64,000 bases of DNA from positions 365,185 to 429,184 of the forward strand of contig NZ_JBQKGG010000001.1 in assembly GCF_052118925.1 (NCBI RefSeq), read 5' to 3'. Below, piece by piece: positions 23,204-31,869 of this stretch. The translations under genes were made by a program, and so were the position numbers. The number at the start of each line of letters is the position of its first letter. The stretch's first letter is position 1. The notes beneath the pieces were generated by a model. It saw nothing but the letters and a program-made list of their open reading frames with translations, did not search any database and was not told the origin of the DNA. The DNA is from Lientehia sp934351765 (GTDB taxonomy: Bacteria > Bacillota > Clostridia > Lachnospirales > Lachnospiraceae).

Positions 23204-24388
23204 TTATACTTCCGCCTTCAGCTCTTTCAGCTTTTCCAGTCTCCCAAGTGCCTCATCCAGCACATCTTTTCCCCGGGCAAAGTGAAACCGGACCAGGTTA
23301 TTGACCGGTTCGCGGAAGAAGCTGGAGCCCGGAACGGCAGCGACGCCGATATGCTCCGCCATCCACTCACAGAACTGCAGATCGCTCCAGCCTTTAAACT
23401 GCGGCAGCTCCAGAAATTCACTGATATCCACCAGAACAAAATATGTTCCCTGGGGAATGTTATGCTTTAATCCGATCCGGTCCAGACCGGCAAGAAAATA
23501 GGCACGCTTCTCCGTATAGGTTTCCAGAAGCTTCTGATAATATTCTTCCCCGAAGCGCAGGCCGGTCACCGCCGCTTCCTGAAGAGGCGCCGCCGCTCCC
23601 ACGGTCAGGAAATCATGGACCTTTTTTGCTGCCTCAATGACCGGTGCAGGCCCGATAAGCCAGCCAAGCCGCCAGCCGGTGATGGAATACGTCTTAGAAA
23701 GGGAATTACAGGTGATCGTATGCTCATACATGCCCGAAAGCGATGCCATGGCGGTATGATGATACGGCGCATAAACCATATGCTCATACACCTCGTCGGT
23801 CACCACAAAGGCATCGTACCGGACTGCCAGCCTTCCGATGGCGAGAAGCTCCTCCTCGGTGAATACCTTTCCACATGGGTTGGAAGGATTGCAGACGATG
23901 ATCGCCCTGGCTCCGTCCCGAAACCCCTGCTCCACCAGCGACAGATCAAAATCATATTCCGGCGGAACCAGCGGGATATAAATGGGCTCTGCCCCGGAAA
24001 GGATCGCATCTGCCCCGTAATTTTCATAAAAGGGAGAGAACACCATAACCTTGTCGCCCGGATTGCAGATCGTCATCATGGCACACATCATGGCCTCCGT
24101 TCCGCCGCAGGTCACGACGATCTCCGTCTCCGGGTCGATGGTGCGCCCAATGGTCTTTCCCTGCTTTTTGGCCAGAGCATCACGGAAATTCTTGGCTCCG
24201 AAGGTGATGGAATACTGATGCGGTCCGACATCGGCTGCCCTTGCCAGCGCATCCCGCATTTCCTTCGGCGGATCAAAATCCGGAAATCCCTGGGATAAAT
24301 TGATGGCTCCGTATCGGTTGCTGATTCTGGTCATTCGGCGGATCACCGAATCGGTAAAGGTTGATACCCGGTCACTTAATGCTGGCAT
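23204..24388 (-). CDS. Class I/II PLP-dependent aminotransferase
   Basis: A 394-residue fold-type I aminotransferase. Seen features are NLSQGFPDFDPP near the N-terminus, GGTEAMMCAM for the phosphate-binding region, NPSNPCGKVF, TDEVYEHMVY and the PLP-lysine motif SLSKTYSITGWRLGW at about residue 235, with the substrate-carboxylate Arg in VRFHFARG near the end. It is similar to aspartate or kynurenine/glutamine-phenylpyruvate transaminases. Convergent position with tyrA-aroA is compatible with aromatic amino acid transamination, but this is only contextual. AGAGGAA precedes the ATG. Confidence 0.88.
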   Translation of the reverse strand: MPALSDRVSTFTDSVIRRMTRISNRYGAINLSQGFPDFDPPKEMRDALARAADVGPHQYSITFGAKNFRDALAKKQGKTIGRTIDPETEIVVTCGGTEAMMCAMMTICNPGDKVMVFSPFYENYGADAILSGAEPIYIPLVPPEYDFDLSLVEQGFRDGARAIIVCNPSNPCGKVFTEEELLAIGRLAVRYDAFVVTDEVYEHMVYAPYHHTAMASLSGMYEHTITCNSLSKTYSITGWRLGWLIGPAPVIEAAKKVHDFLTVGAAAPLQEAAVTGLRFGEEYYQKLLETYTEKRAYFLAGLDRIGLKHNIPQGTYFVLVDISEFLELPQFKGWSDLQFCEWMAEHIGVAAVPGSSFFREPVNNLVRFHFARGKDVLDEALGRLEKLKELKAEV

Positions 24389-24470
24389 AGCTTGTTCCTC
24401 TCTTTATCTTTACTTGCATGCTCTTATCTTTTATCTATCCCCCTGTGGAAACCACAGACAGATCTTTCCT

Positions 24471-26972
24471 TTACATTCTTCTTCCATATCCCCTGCTTCG
24501 TTCGGCGCGCTTCGCGGCCGCTTTGAGGCGAAGCCGTTTCAACTTCTCCTGGAGCCACTCCTGAAGCATGGTCAGATACCGGAACACCGGTTCTGTGGCA
24601 ATGGAAAAGACTGCCAGAAGCATGATACACTTTCCGGACATCCTTGTCAATGCAAACAACTCCGGCATAATAAAGCTTGCCGCCAGGAATCCGATCACAC
24701 AGCCGATCCAGATGGCGATCCGCAGATAATTAAAGGGACGGCAGATCCGGAACAGAAGCATGAAGCCCACGACAGCTAAAAGCGCTGTGGCTGCTGTGGC
24801 AATGTCCTCCGCTTCCACTTCAAATACCTGTCCAAATAATACCAGCGCACCAACGGCAATCACATCGGTCAGTCCGCCCGGCAGCGCTTTCAATAACACG
24901 TTGGACAGGAAATGTCCCCTGATCCGCTCTCTGTTTGGCTGAAGGGCCAGGAAAAACGCCGGAATTCCGATGGTAAACATACTGATCAGAGAGATCTGCG
25001 CCGGTTCCAGCGGATAATTGATCATCAGCACTGCGGAGAACAGTGCCAGTAATAACGAAAAAATATTCTTGACCAGAAACAGGCTGGCCGAACGCTGGAT
25101 ATTATTGACCACCCGGCGTCCCTCCAGTACCACCGACGGCATACAGGAAAAGTCTGAATCCAGCAGTACCACCTGGGATGCCTGTGCCGCAGCTTCACTC
25201 CCTGACGCCATGGCAACGCTGCAGTCCGCATCCTTTAAGGCCAGCACATCGTTGACGCCGTCTCCGGTCATGGCTACCGTCCGTCCCTGGCTCTTTAATA
25301 CCTGAACAAACTTCCGTTTCTGCTCCGGCGTCACCCGTCCGAATACCGTATATTCCTTCATGGCCTTTGCCATGTCCTCTTCGGTTTTCAGCGTCGCCGC
25401 ATCCACATACCGCTCTGCTCCCGCCACACAGGCCTTCTTCGCCGCCTCGGAAACCGTCAGCGGATTATCACCGGAAATAACCTTAACCTCCACGCCCTGC
25501 TCGGCAAAGTAAGCAAAGGTATCCGGGGCTTCCTTTCGGATGGGATTGGACAGCAGTACATAGGCCAGCGGTTCTGCCTTCTCTGTCAGCGGCTTTCCGT
25601 CCGGCTCCCCGTCATAGGAGGCAAATACCAGGACACGATAGCCTCTCGCCGTATGCTCCTCGATTTCCTCCCGATGGGCCGGAAAATTCTCTCTGAGCAC
25701 AAACTCCGGTGCCCCCAGAACATAGGAACAGACTCCCGTTCCCTGTTTTATTCTCTGATCCGGCTCCGCTTCTGTCTGCGCATCCGCCGGCCGCACAGCT
25801 GAACGCTCCCACAGGATCACACCGCTGTATTTCACCGTGGACGAAAAGGGAATTACCTTCTGAACCGCAGCCCCGGTGCCTTCCCTGAAATATTCCTTCA
25901 GTGCCTCCATGGTAATATTATCCTTACTCATGGCGAGGGCAAAATCACCCAGCTTTCCGGAAACCTCCTCCTTCGTTCCCGCAACCGGGATCACATCGGA
26001 AACCGACATGGTATTCTCTGTAATAGTTCCCGTCTTGTCCACGCAGAGCACATCCACCCGCGCCAGGGTCTCGATACTCTTCATGTCATGGAGCAGAACG
26101 CCGCTTTTTGCCAGCCGCATGGTACTTACCGCCAGTGCCACGCTGGTCAGCAGGTACAGTCCCTCCGGGATCATGCCGATGACCGCCGCCACCATAGACG
26201 TCACACTGTCCGCAAAGGACGCATGATTGAACCAGAAGCTCTGGACAAATAAAATCAGCGCTATGGGGATCAGCGCAATGCCGACCACCAAAAGCAGCTT
26301 GTCCAGGGAGCGGATCATCTCCGACTGCTCCTCGTTTTTCATGGCCTTGGCTTCCAGGGTCAGCCTGGAAATATAGGAATCCTCTCCCACCGCCGTAAGC
26401 CTTGCATGACAGGCACCGGACACGATAAAACTGCCGGAGATCAGACGGTCCCCCGGCTTTTTTGTGATCTCATCGGATTCCCCGGTCAAAAGAGACTCAT
26501 TGACCTGAACCTCCCCTGCCACGACCACGGCATCTGCCGGAATTTGCCCGCCGCCGTGAAAGATCACGATATCGTCCCGCACGAGCTGCTCCGAGGCAAC
26601 GCTCCAGCGCTTTCCGTCCCGCACCGCTGTCACCTTCGGCGCATTCATCATAGTCATCTTTTCCAGAACATTCCGTGCCCGGATCTCCTGAAAGATTCCG
26701 ATTCCTGTATTGACAAGGATCACCGGAAGAAACGTCAGGTTCCGAAAGGATCCCACAATGATCAGCAGCACCGACAAAATCAGAAAGATCAGATTAAAGT
26801 ATGTAAGCACATTTTCCCGTACGATCTGTCCCACGGTTTTCGAGGCCGAATCCACCGGCTCGTTGCCGAGGCCGTTCTCCATCCGTACCATGACCTCGTC
26901 CCGGGAAAGCCCCGTCCGCCAGTCCGTCTGCTTTACCGGTATTTCCATCCATTCCTCATTCATTTCCTTCAT
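24471..26972 (-). CDS. Cation-transporting P-type ATPase
   Basis: A membrane pump of 833 residues. Present are the actuator motif LTGES (~residue 163), the membrane motif MIPEGL (~269), the phosphorylation site CVDKTGTITEN (Asp ~312), a nucleotide-binding domain, and the hinge MTGDGVNDVLALKDAD. There are about ten transmembrane helices, with six after the hinge. There is no N-terminal CxxC metal domain, so it is not a P1B heavy-metal pump. The PEGL motif and C-terminal bundle resemble P2-like or CtpE-type pumps, for which Ca2+ has been reported. The ion is not certain. The ATG at 26970-26972 is 10 nt from GGAGG; an in-frame TTG is too close. It appears monocistronic. Confidence 0.9.
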   Translation of the reverse strand: MKEMNEEWMEIPVKQTDWRTGLSRDEVMVRMENGLGNEPVDSASKTVGQIVRENVLTYFNLIFLILSVLLIIVGSFRNLTFLPVILVNTGIGIFQEIRARNVLEKMTMMNAPKVTAVRDGKRWSVASEQLVRDDIVIFHGGGQIPADAVVVAGEVQVNESLLTGESDEITKKPGDRLISGSFIVSGACHARLTAVGEDSYISRLTLEAKAMKNEEQSEMIRSLDKLLLVVGIALIPIALILFVQSFWFNHASFADSVTSMVAAVIGMIPEGLYLLTSVALAVSTMRLAKSGVLLHDMKSIETLARVDVLCVDKTGTITENTMSVSDVIPVAGTKEEVSGKLGDFALAMSKDNITMEALKEYFREGTGAAVQKVIPFSSTVKYSGVILWERSAVRPADAQTEAEPDQRIKQGTGVCSYVLGAPEFVLRENFPAHREEIEEHTARGYRVLVFASYDGEPDGKPLTEKAEPLAYVLLSNPIRKEAPDTFAYFAEQGVEVKVISGDNPLTVSEAAKKACVAGAERYVDAATLKTEEDMAKAMKEYTVFGRVTPEQKRKFVQVLKSQGRTVAMTGDGVNDVLALKDADCSVAMASGSEAAAQASQVVLLDSDFSCMPSVVLEGRRVVNNIQRSASLFLVKNIFSLLLALFSAVLMINYPLEPAQISLISMFTIGIPAFFLALQPNRERIRGHFLSNVLLKALPGGLTDVIAVGALVLFGQVFEVEAEDIATAATALLAVVGFMLLFRICRPFNYLRIAIWIGCVIGFLAASFIMPELFALTRMSGKCIMLLAVFSIATEPVFRYLTMLQEWLQEKLKRLRLKAAAKRAERSRGYGRRM

Positions 26973-27074
26973 AAGCAAAAGACCTCCGTATCTTTTTTAT
27001 TATACGATGGTCTTCTGCATTCTTCTATAAGTATTTTGTGAAGATTATCTTAAACTTTTAATGGAATACCGATG

Positions 27075-28304
27075 TTAAATCTGATAATCATACTGTCCGT
27101 CATCCCAGATTCCGTAGAAATCCCCAAAGGACAGATCAAAAATCTTTTCTTTTTTATGACTCAGATCCACCTGGTTCTTAATGAGATACTGGTAGATCCC
27201 GGTGTAATCAATGTCACCCTGGAACAGAATACTGTCCAGCCTTCCGTTCCGCAGAATCGCTTTCCGGTAATTTCTCTGATCCTCGCGCACCAGAACCTCG
27301 TCGCCTTCCTCGGCAACACCGCGGCCCAGGGAAAGAGTCGTTAAGCCGTAAAAGTTCATGGTATTTTTCATGGCATAGGTATCCAGGTACTGGATCGGCT
27401 GTCCGCACATGTTATAAGCGGCAGTTTCACCCTGCTTCATGGCATTGGGCCAGATTCCGGAGCGTCCGGTCACATCTCCGGCGGCATAGACATCTGCCGC
27501 AGTAGTCTGCATATAGACACCGGTCTCAATGAAGCGGTCGGCCTTGATCTTTCCGTCTCCGGCGAGACTGATGGCCGGACGGACACCTGCTGCCACGATG
27601 ACCAGATCGCAGGGAAGCTCGGTTCCGTCATCGAGGATCACGCTTCGGATCATCTGAGTTTCGTCCATCCTTGTTTCCGATGCTTTTCTTCCCAGGATAA
27701 ACCGGCAGCCGGCCTGTTCAAACAGCCTCTTGTAGGCCGCCCCCGCCGTCTCATCCAGCTGGATCGGCAGGATCCGGTCTGCCATTTCCACCACAGTTAC
27801 CTGTTTTCCCCGCTCCAGAAGCGCATATGCCGCATCCATGCCGACCAGACCGGAACCGACGATAAGCACGCGCTCTCCCTGCTCTGCCATCCGGTCAATG
27901 GCAAGGGCATCCGACAAATGGCGAAGACCGAAGACATTTTTTGCTGTAGGGAAATCCCCCACCGGCGGGATAAAGCTGTTGGCTCCTGTGGCAATTAAAA
28001 GCTTGTCATAGGACACGGTCTCAAAATCCGCCAGCTGGACATTTTTTGCCGCCGTCCAGATATTTTCCACCGTTGTTCCTTTGATCCAGGTAATCCGGTT
28101 CTTCTCAAAAAAATCCTCCGGCACAAAATTGATCCCGGCCGCATCCCGCTCATGGCTCAGTACCTTGTGGAGCATGCACCGGGAATGAACTGCCTCGTCC
28201 TGGGAGATCATGACGATCTCTGCCTCCGGCTGAAGCTTCCGAATGGTCTTTGCCGCCGTAATTCCAGCTGCACCGACTCCAATGATCACATGCTTCATCG
28301 TCAT
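27075..28304 (-). CDS. FAD/NAD(P)-dependent oxidoreductase of the CO dehydrogenase operon
   Basis: A 409-residue flavoprotein with two dinucleotide-binding folds: VIIGVGAAGITAAKTIRK at the N-terminus for FAD and VLIVGSGLVGMDAAYAL near residue 150 for NAD(P)H. The FAD-closing motif is VYAAGDVTG near 290. It is similar to rubredoxin or nitrite reductase-type NADH oxidoreductases. It is the last gene after cooS and cooF; its start overlaps the cooF stop (ATGA), so translation is probably coupled. An ATG two codons downstream is also possible. It likely passes electrons from CooF to NAD(P)+ or takes them in reverse. Confidence 0.88.
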   Translation of the reverse strand: MTMKHVIIGVGAAGITAAKTIRKLQPEAEIVMISQDEAVHSRCMLHKVLSHERDAAGINFVPEDFFEKNRITWIKGTTVENIWTAAKNVQLADFETVSYDKLLIATGANSFIPPVGDFPTAKNVFGLRHLSDALAIDRMAEQGERVLIVGSGLVGMDAAYALLERGKQVTVVEMADRILPIQLDETAGAAYKRLFEQAGCRFILGRKASETRMDETQMIRSVILDDGTELPCDLVIVAAGVRPAISLAGDGKIKADRFIETGVYMQTTAADVYAAGDVTGRSGIWPNAMKQGETAAYNMCGQPIQYLDTYAMKNTMNFYGLTTLSLGRGVAEEGDEVLVREDQRNYRKAILRNGRLDSILFQGDIDYTGIYQYLIKNQVDLSHKKEKIFDLSFGDFYGIWDDGQYDYQI

Positions 28305-28747
28305 ACCTCCTCCACATAGATGGCCTGCTTGGGACAGGCCTTGACACAGCTGGGTTCTCCGCCGCTTCCGATGCAGAAATCACACTTGATGACCTTCGTT
28401 CTGGTCGCTGTATCCGGCTTCAGGGTTCCGTAGGGACAGTTCATGACACACATAAAGCAGGAACCGCAGCGCTTCTCCTCATACAAAACAAGCCCGGTCT
28501 CCGGATCCTTCGTCAGCGCCCCGCTCATGCAGGACATGACACACTCCGGCATATCACAGTGGCGGCAGAAGATGGGCTTGTAGCTCCCATCCTCCATCCG
28601 CACGATATGGTTCCGTGATTCATTTCGGATATCTGTCAGATCCAGGTCATAAATGGTTCCGGTATCGTTCCGGTGTGCCTGCATACAGGCCACTTCACAG
28701 TTCCGGCAGCCGTCGCATTTCTCTGCGTCGATCATAATCCGTTTCAT
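28301..28747 (-). CDS. cooF: CooF-like four-cluster ferredoxin subunit
   Basis: A 148-residue polyferredoxin with four cysteine motifs arranged as in CooF, HycB and DmsB electron-transfer subunits: CDGCRNCEVAC, CRHCDMPECVMSC, CGSCFMCVMNC and CDFCIGSGGEPSCVKAC. It should carry several [4Fe-4S] clusters and pass electrons from CooS to the next gene product. It lies 10 bp after cooS and overlaps the flavoprotein start by four bases. Confidence 0.92.
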   Translation of the reverse strand: MKRIMIDAEKCDGCRNCEVACMQAHRNDTGTIYDLDLTDIRNESRNHIVRMEDGSYKPIFCRHCDMPECVMSCMSGALTKDPETGLVLYEEKRCGSCFMCVMNCPYGTLKPDTATRTKVIKCDFCIGSGGEPSCVKACPKQAIYVEEV

Positions 28748-28757
28748 GACGCACCTC

Positions 28758-30641
28758 CTAAATATTTAAACCAGCACGCTTCTCCATGATGATCTGCTCC
28801 AGGATATCTGCCGTTTCCTTTGCATCCGAATTGATGATCACCTGTCCGCCGGTCAGCTCCTTCATGTTCTCAGTCAGTACCTTCACCGCCACGGGGCTTC
28901 CTGTAATGAACGGCGGCAGTCCAAGATGAAGCGGAAGTCCGAGTGCCAGTCCGAAGGCTCCGTCTGCCAGCGCCTGCTCCTCCAGCCACTGTGCTGCAGA
29001 AAGCACCAGAGGCAGCTTCGGAAGATCCACACCGACTGCTTCTGCCAGCTCCGTTGCCACGATTTCCAGACGGCCAATGGCAAGGCAGGGACCGAAGTTC
29101 AGTACCGGCGGGATTCCCAGCTTTTCACAGACAGCCCGCAGCTTCGGTCCGGCGTATTTTGCAGCTTCCGGCGTCATCAGACCGCAGTTTTCAATTCCTC
29201 CTGAGGAGCATCCGGCTGTCAGCACCAGGATATCCCTGGCGATCAGCTCCTTCGTCAGATCCACCGTCAGTACATCATGACCGCCTGCCGTCAGGTTTGA
29301 ACAGCCGACCACACCGGCGATTCCCTTGATATCGCCCGATACCAGAAGGTCAATAAGCGGTTTCCAGTTTCCGCCCAGGAAATCCTTTAAGGAGCCTTCA
29401 CTTACACCGGTCAGGGTCCGGTCGTTTCCATGCTCAGGGAAGAGGTTCAGTTCTACCTGACCGCGGCGCTCCCTGTAGGCTTCCACGATCTTATCAATGA
29501 TTTCTTCACTCTGTGCCGCACGGTTCTCAAAATCAAATTTCATCAGCTCTGCATTGGCCTTCTTTGCCACATCATCCAGGCAGATCTGTTTGATCTTCAG
29601 CGCATCGCAGATGGGCTCGATTCCGGGCAGCGTGCAGTTAAACTCAGACAGTACCGCATCAATGGCTCCTGTCTCCAGAACTGCTTCACTGGTATAATTG
29701 TTTCCCGCATGACCGTCAAAAATCTCGGTGTAATGGCTTCCGCGAAGCTGAAGATCCTGGCCCACACAGGTGCAGCCCACCAGCTTGAAGCCCTTTGCTC
29801 CGGCTGCCTGTGCCTTTGCGACCGCCTCCGGACTCTTTAACCGCTCCTGGAGATCCACAAAAATCGTATGCTGATGGCCGGTGATCATGATATTGATATA
29901 ATCAGGGTCGATGACACGAAGTCCCACCGGGGCCAGCCGAAGCTCCGGCTCACCAAGAAGTACATCGTTTAACAGATTGGTTAAGGTCAGACCATAAACA
30001 CCGGTGGAAATTCCAAGGCGCAGACAGTCCACCAGCATATCCACGGGATCGGAATTCAGGTTGGTGGAACATTTCACCACGCCCTTGAACACCTCGGATT
30101 TGGCTCCGCCGGGCATGATCCCAAGCTCCTTCCACCGCTTGATCCGGGGTGCATAAGCCACCTTTTCGGTCAGCTCCATGGGCACATATTCCGGCTTGTA
30201 GAGATCCGCCAGAACTGCATCTGCCGCCATCGCTGCACGCTTATGATCGTCCTTCTCTTCGATTCCGAACATCCTGCAGAGACGATCCAGAGATTTTAAA
30301 CCCTTTAACTCTCCGCCGCTTTCCGCCGTCTTCTTTAAATTCAGAGCCGTATTTTCCACCACATGGATATAACAGCCGGAGCCGGACGCAACCGCACGGA
30401 GAAAATTTCTTGTCACGATCGTATCTGCATTGGCGCCGCAGATCCCGCGGGGAGATTTCGGCGTGATCCGGCAGGGGCCGTTGGAGCAGAGCCGGCAGCA
30501 GACGCCCTGAAGCCCGAAGGCACATTTTGTTTTCTGAGTATCCACCCGATGATGAGATGTCTCCAGAGGCAGGCTCTTAATATAGCCCTCCAGAGGCTTG
30601 TCCGCGCTTTTGCAGGTATTGCAGCCATAACACTGATTCAT
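28758..30641 (-). CDS. cooS: Anaerobic carbon monoxide dehydrogenase catalytic subunit
   Basis: Interconverts CO and CO2 at a nickel-iron-sulfur C-cluster. The 627-residue protein has N-terminal cysteines at about residues 40, 48, 49, 52, 57 and 68 for the D- and B-clusters. C-cluster ligands are visible downstream: His in ITGHQH and Cys in EFNCTLPG, VVGCSN, TAGCSSGG and NFGPCLAIGR. The ATG at 30639-30641 (MNQCYGC) follows AGGAGG; longer in-frame sequence upstream is not coding. No acetyl-CoA synthase gene is adjacent, so this is a stand-alone redox CODH working with CooF and the flavoprotein. Confidence 0.96.
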   Translation of the reverse strand: MNQCYGCNTCKSADKPLEGYIKSLPLETSHHRVDTQKTKCAFGLQGVCCRLCSNGPCRITPKSPRGICGANADTIVTRNFLRAVASGSGCYIHVVENTALNLKKTAESGGELKGLKSLDRLCRMFGIEEKDDHKRAAMAADAVLADLYKPEYVPMELTEKVAYAPRIKRWKELGIMPGGAKSEVFKGVVKCSTNLNSDPVDMLVDCLRLGISTGVYGLTLTNLLNDVLLGEPELRLAPVGLRVIDPDYINIMITGHQHTIFVDLQERLKSPEAVAKAQAAGAKGFKLVGCTCVGQDLQLRGSHYTEIFDGHAGNNYTSEAVLETGAIDAVLSEFNCTLPGIEPICDALKIKQICLDDVAKKANAELMKFDFENRAAQSEEIIDKIVEAYRERRGQVELNLFPEHGNDRTLTGVSEGSLKDFLGGNWKPLIDLLVSGDIKGIAGVVGCSNLTAGGHDVLTVDLTKELIARDILVLTAGCSSGGIENCGLMTPEAAKYAGPKLRAVCEKLGIPPVLNFGPCLAIGRLEIVATELAEAVGVDLPKLPLVLSAAQWLEEQALADGAFGLALGLPLHLGLPPFITGSPVAVKVLTENMKELTGGQVIINSDAKETADILEQIIMEKRAGLNI

Positions 30642-30700
30642 TTCATTTCCTCCTATATCTTCCTTGATTGGTTTCCGGGCTGAACATATCCGACACCGGT

Positions 30701-31114
30701 TCATACACCGTTCTCTGCCGTCAGAATATCTTTCAGCGTTTTTCTCCTTAATTCCTTCACCAGGATCGCCTGGATCCGGCAAAGCTCTTTATGTACCATG
30801 CAGGGGGTATCCGCCGGATTCCTGCTGCATACGTAGCCCTCTTTCATACAGTCGTTTAAAAACAGGTCCTTATCCACCGCCCGGCAGATTTCATAAAGGT
30901 TAAGCTCTCCCGGATCCTTCACCGCAGCATAACCGCCCCCGGCCCCTCTGCAGCTCGTTAAGATCCCAGCCTGCTCCAGTTTTCTTGTCAGCTTATAGGC
31001 AATGGCGGTTTTCAGATCCTCTGATCGGCAGATCTGAGCCACACTTTTCATCTCTCCGTCTGCCAGCGCCCGCAGAATCCGAACAGCATAATCACATTCC
31101 CTTGTCATCAGCAT
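30701..31114 (-). CDS. Rrf2-family regulator upstream of the CO dehydrogenase genes
   Basis: A 137-residue winged-helix regulator. The HTH region is CDYAVRILRALADGEMKSVAQICRSEDL with the Rrf2 wing CRGAGGGYAAVKDP. Cysteines in NDCMKEGYVC and DTPC could bind an iron-sulfur cluster, as in IscR and NsrR. The ATG at 31112-31114 follows AGGAGG. It ends 59 bp before cooS and is probably co-transcribed with it, so it is the likely sensor that sets CODH expression by redox, iron or CO state. Confidence 0.88.
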   Translation of the reverse strand: MLMTRECDYAVRILRALADGEMKSVAQICRSEDLKTAIAYKLTRKLEQAGILTSCRGAGGGYAAVKDPGELNLYEICRAVDKDLFLNDCMKEGYVCSRNPADTPCMVHKELCRIQAILVKELRRKTLKDILTAENGV

Positions 31115-31145
31115 GACGCTTTCCTCCTGTTCTCAACTTGACAAC

Positions 31146-31174
31146 AGTTTAACATACTATACCATTTTAGTCAA
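31146..31174 (-). promoter_or_regulatory. Promoter of the rrf2-cooS-cooF operon
   Basis: TTGACT (31169-31174), 17-bp spacer, TAAACT (31146-31151). The region is bounded by the inverted repeats CTTGAC and GTCAAG, which could be part of the Rrf2 operator. Confidence 0.65.
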
Positions 31175-31378
31175 GATTAAATGAGTATCTTTTTTCATTA
31201 TCCCGGAGAAAAACGGTTTCTCAATGCCGTTCTTCATTTTCCACAGTTCACTCCGAAAAACATGCCTTTCGCGAAAATTCCATTTTTTTGTCTTATTATC
31301 TGATATTATAATGATCTGATTGAGACGCACCCTGTGAGAATCAATCCGCAATCATTATATCTTTATGGAGGAATTTGT

Positions 31379-31732
31379 ATGAAAAAGAAACTCTCGATTC
31401 TGTTATCTGTCCTGATGGTGCTTTCCCTGCTCTGCCTCGCAGGCTGCGGCGGAAACAAGAAAAAGCAGGAAGCGGTTGACGCCTTCAACTCTGTCAGCAA
31501 GGATTTCAACGAAGTGGCGAACATGATCAACGAAAACAAGGATCTCCTGGATGCGGAAGTGATCACTGCCTGCCAGGATATGTCCTCTGTTCTCAATGAA
31601 TATTCCGATCTGTTAAACGGCAAAGACGAAATTTCCGATGAGAAGTATGACGAAATGATCGAATGGTTCGGAAGTGTCAAGGACTGGGTAGCCGCAGTCA
31701 AGGATGATGTATCAAACACCATCGGCCAGTAG
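31379..31732 (+). CDS. Small lipoprotein of unknown function
   Basis: A 117-residue secreted lipoprotein with a classic signal (MKKKLSILLSVLMVLSLLC) and lipobox LAGC. The mature part is acidic and mostly helical (DFNEVANMINENKDLLDAE, ISDEKYDEMIEWFGSVKDWV) and contains no cysteine other than the lipidated one and one in ITACQDM. No domain is recognised. The ATG at 31379 follows GGAGGA. It is monocistronic, with a strong terminator, and divergent from the CODH operon. Confidence 0.82.
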   Translation: MKKKLSILLSVLMVLSLLCLAGCGGNKKKQEAVDAFNSVSKDFNEVANMINENKDLLDAEVITACQDMSSVLNEYSDLLNGKDEISDEKYDEMIEWFGSVKDWVAAVKDDVSNTIGQ

Positions 31733-31787
31733 CCGGTGGGTCAGGATATCACTTTCCATGGGGGAAACGTGAGAAAGCGATAGATTG

Positions 31788-31840
31788 AACGTGCCGCAGA
31801 GTCATCGACTTTGATGACCCTGCGGCACGTTTCTTTTTCT
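31788..31840 (+). terminator. Terminator of the small lipoprotein gene
   Basis: AACGTGCCGCAG/CTGCGGCACGTT stem, with an inner GTCATC/GATGAC stem, followed by TCTTTTTC. Confidence 0.88.
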
Positions 31841-31869
31841 CTCAGCAGAGAATCCTGCAGGCAGAATTC

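Noticed and set aside
31741..31787. Riboswitch or small RNA between the lipoprotein gene and its terminator
   Set aside because: No conserved structure or motif could be identified in these ~50 bases.
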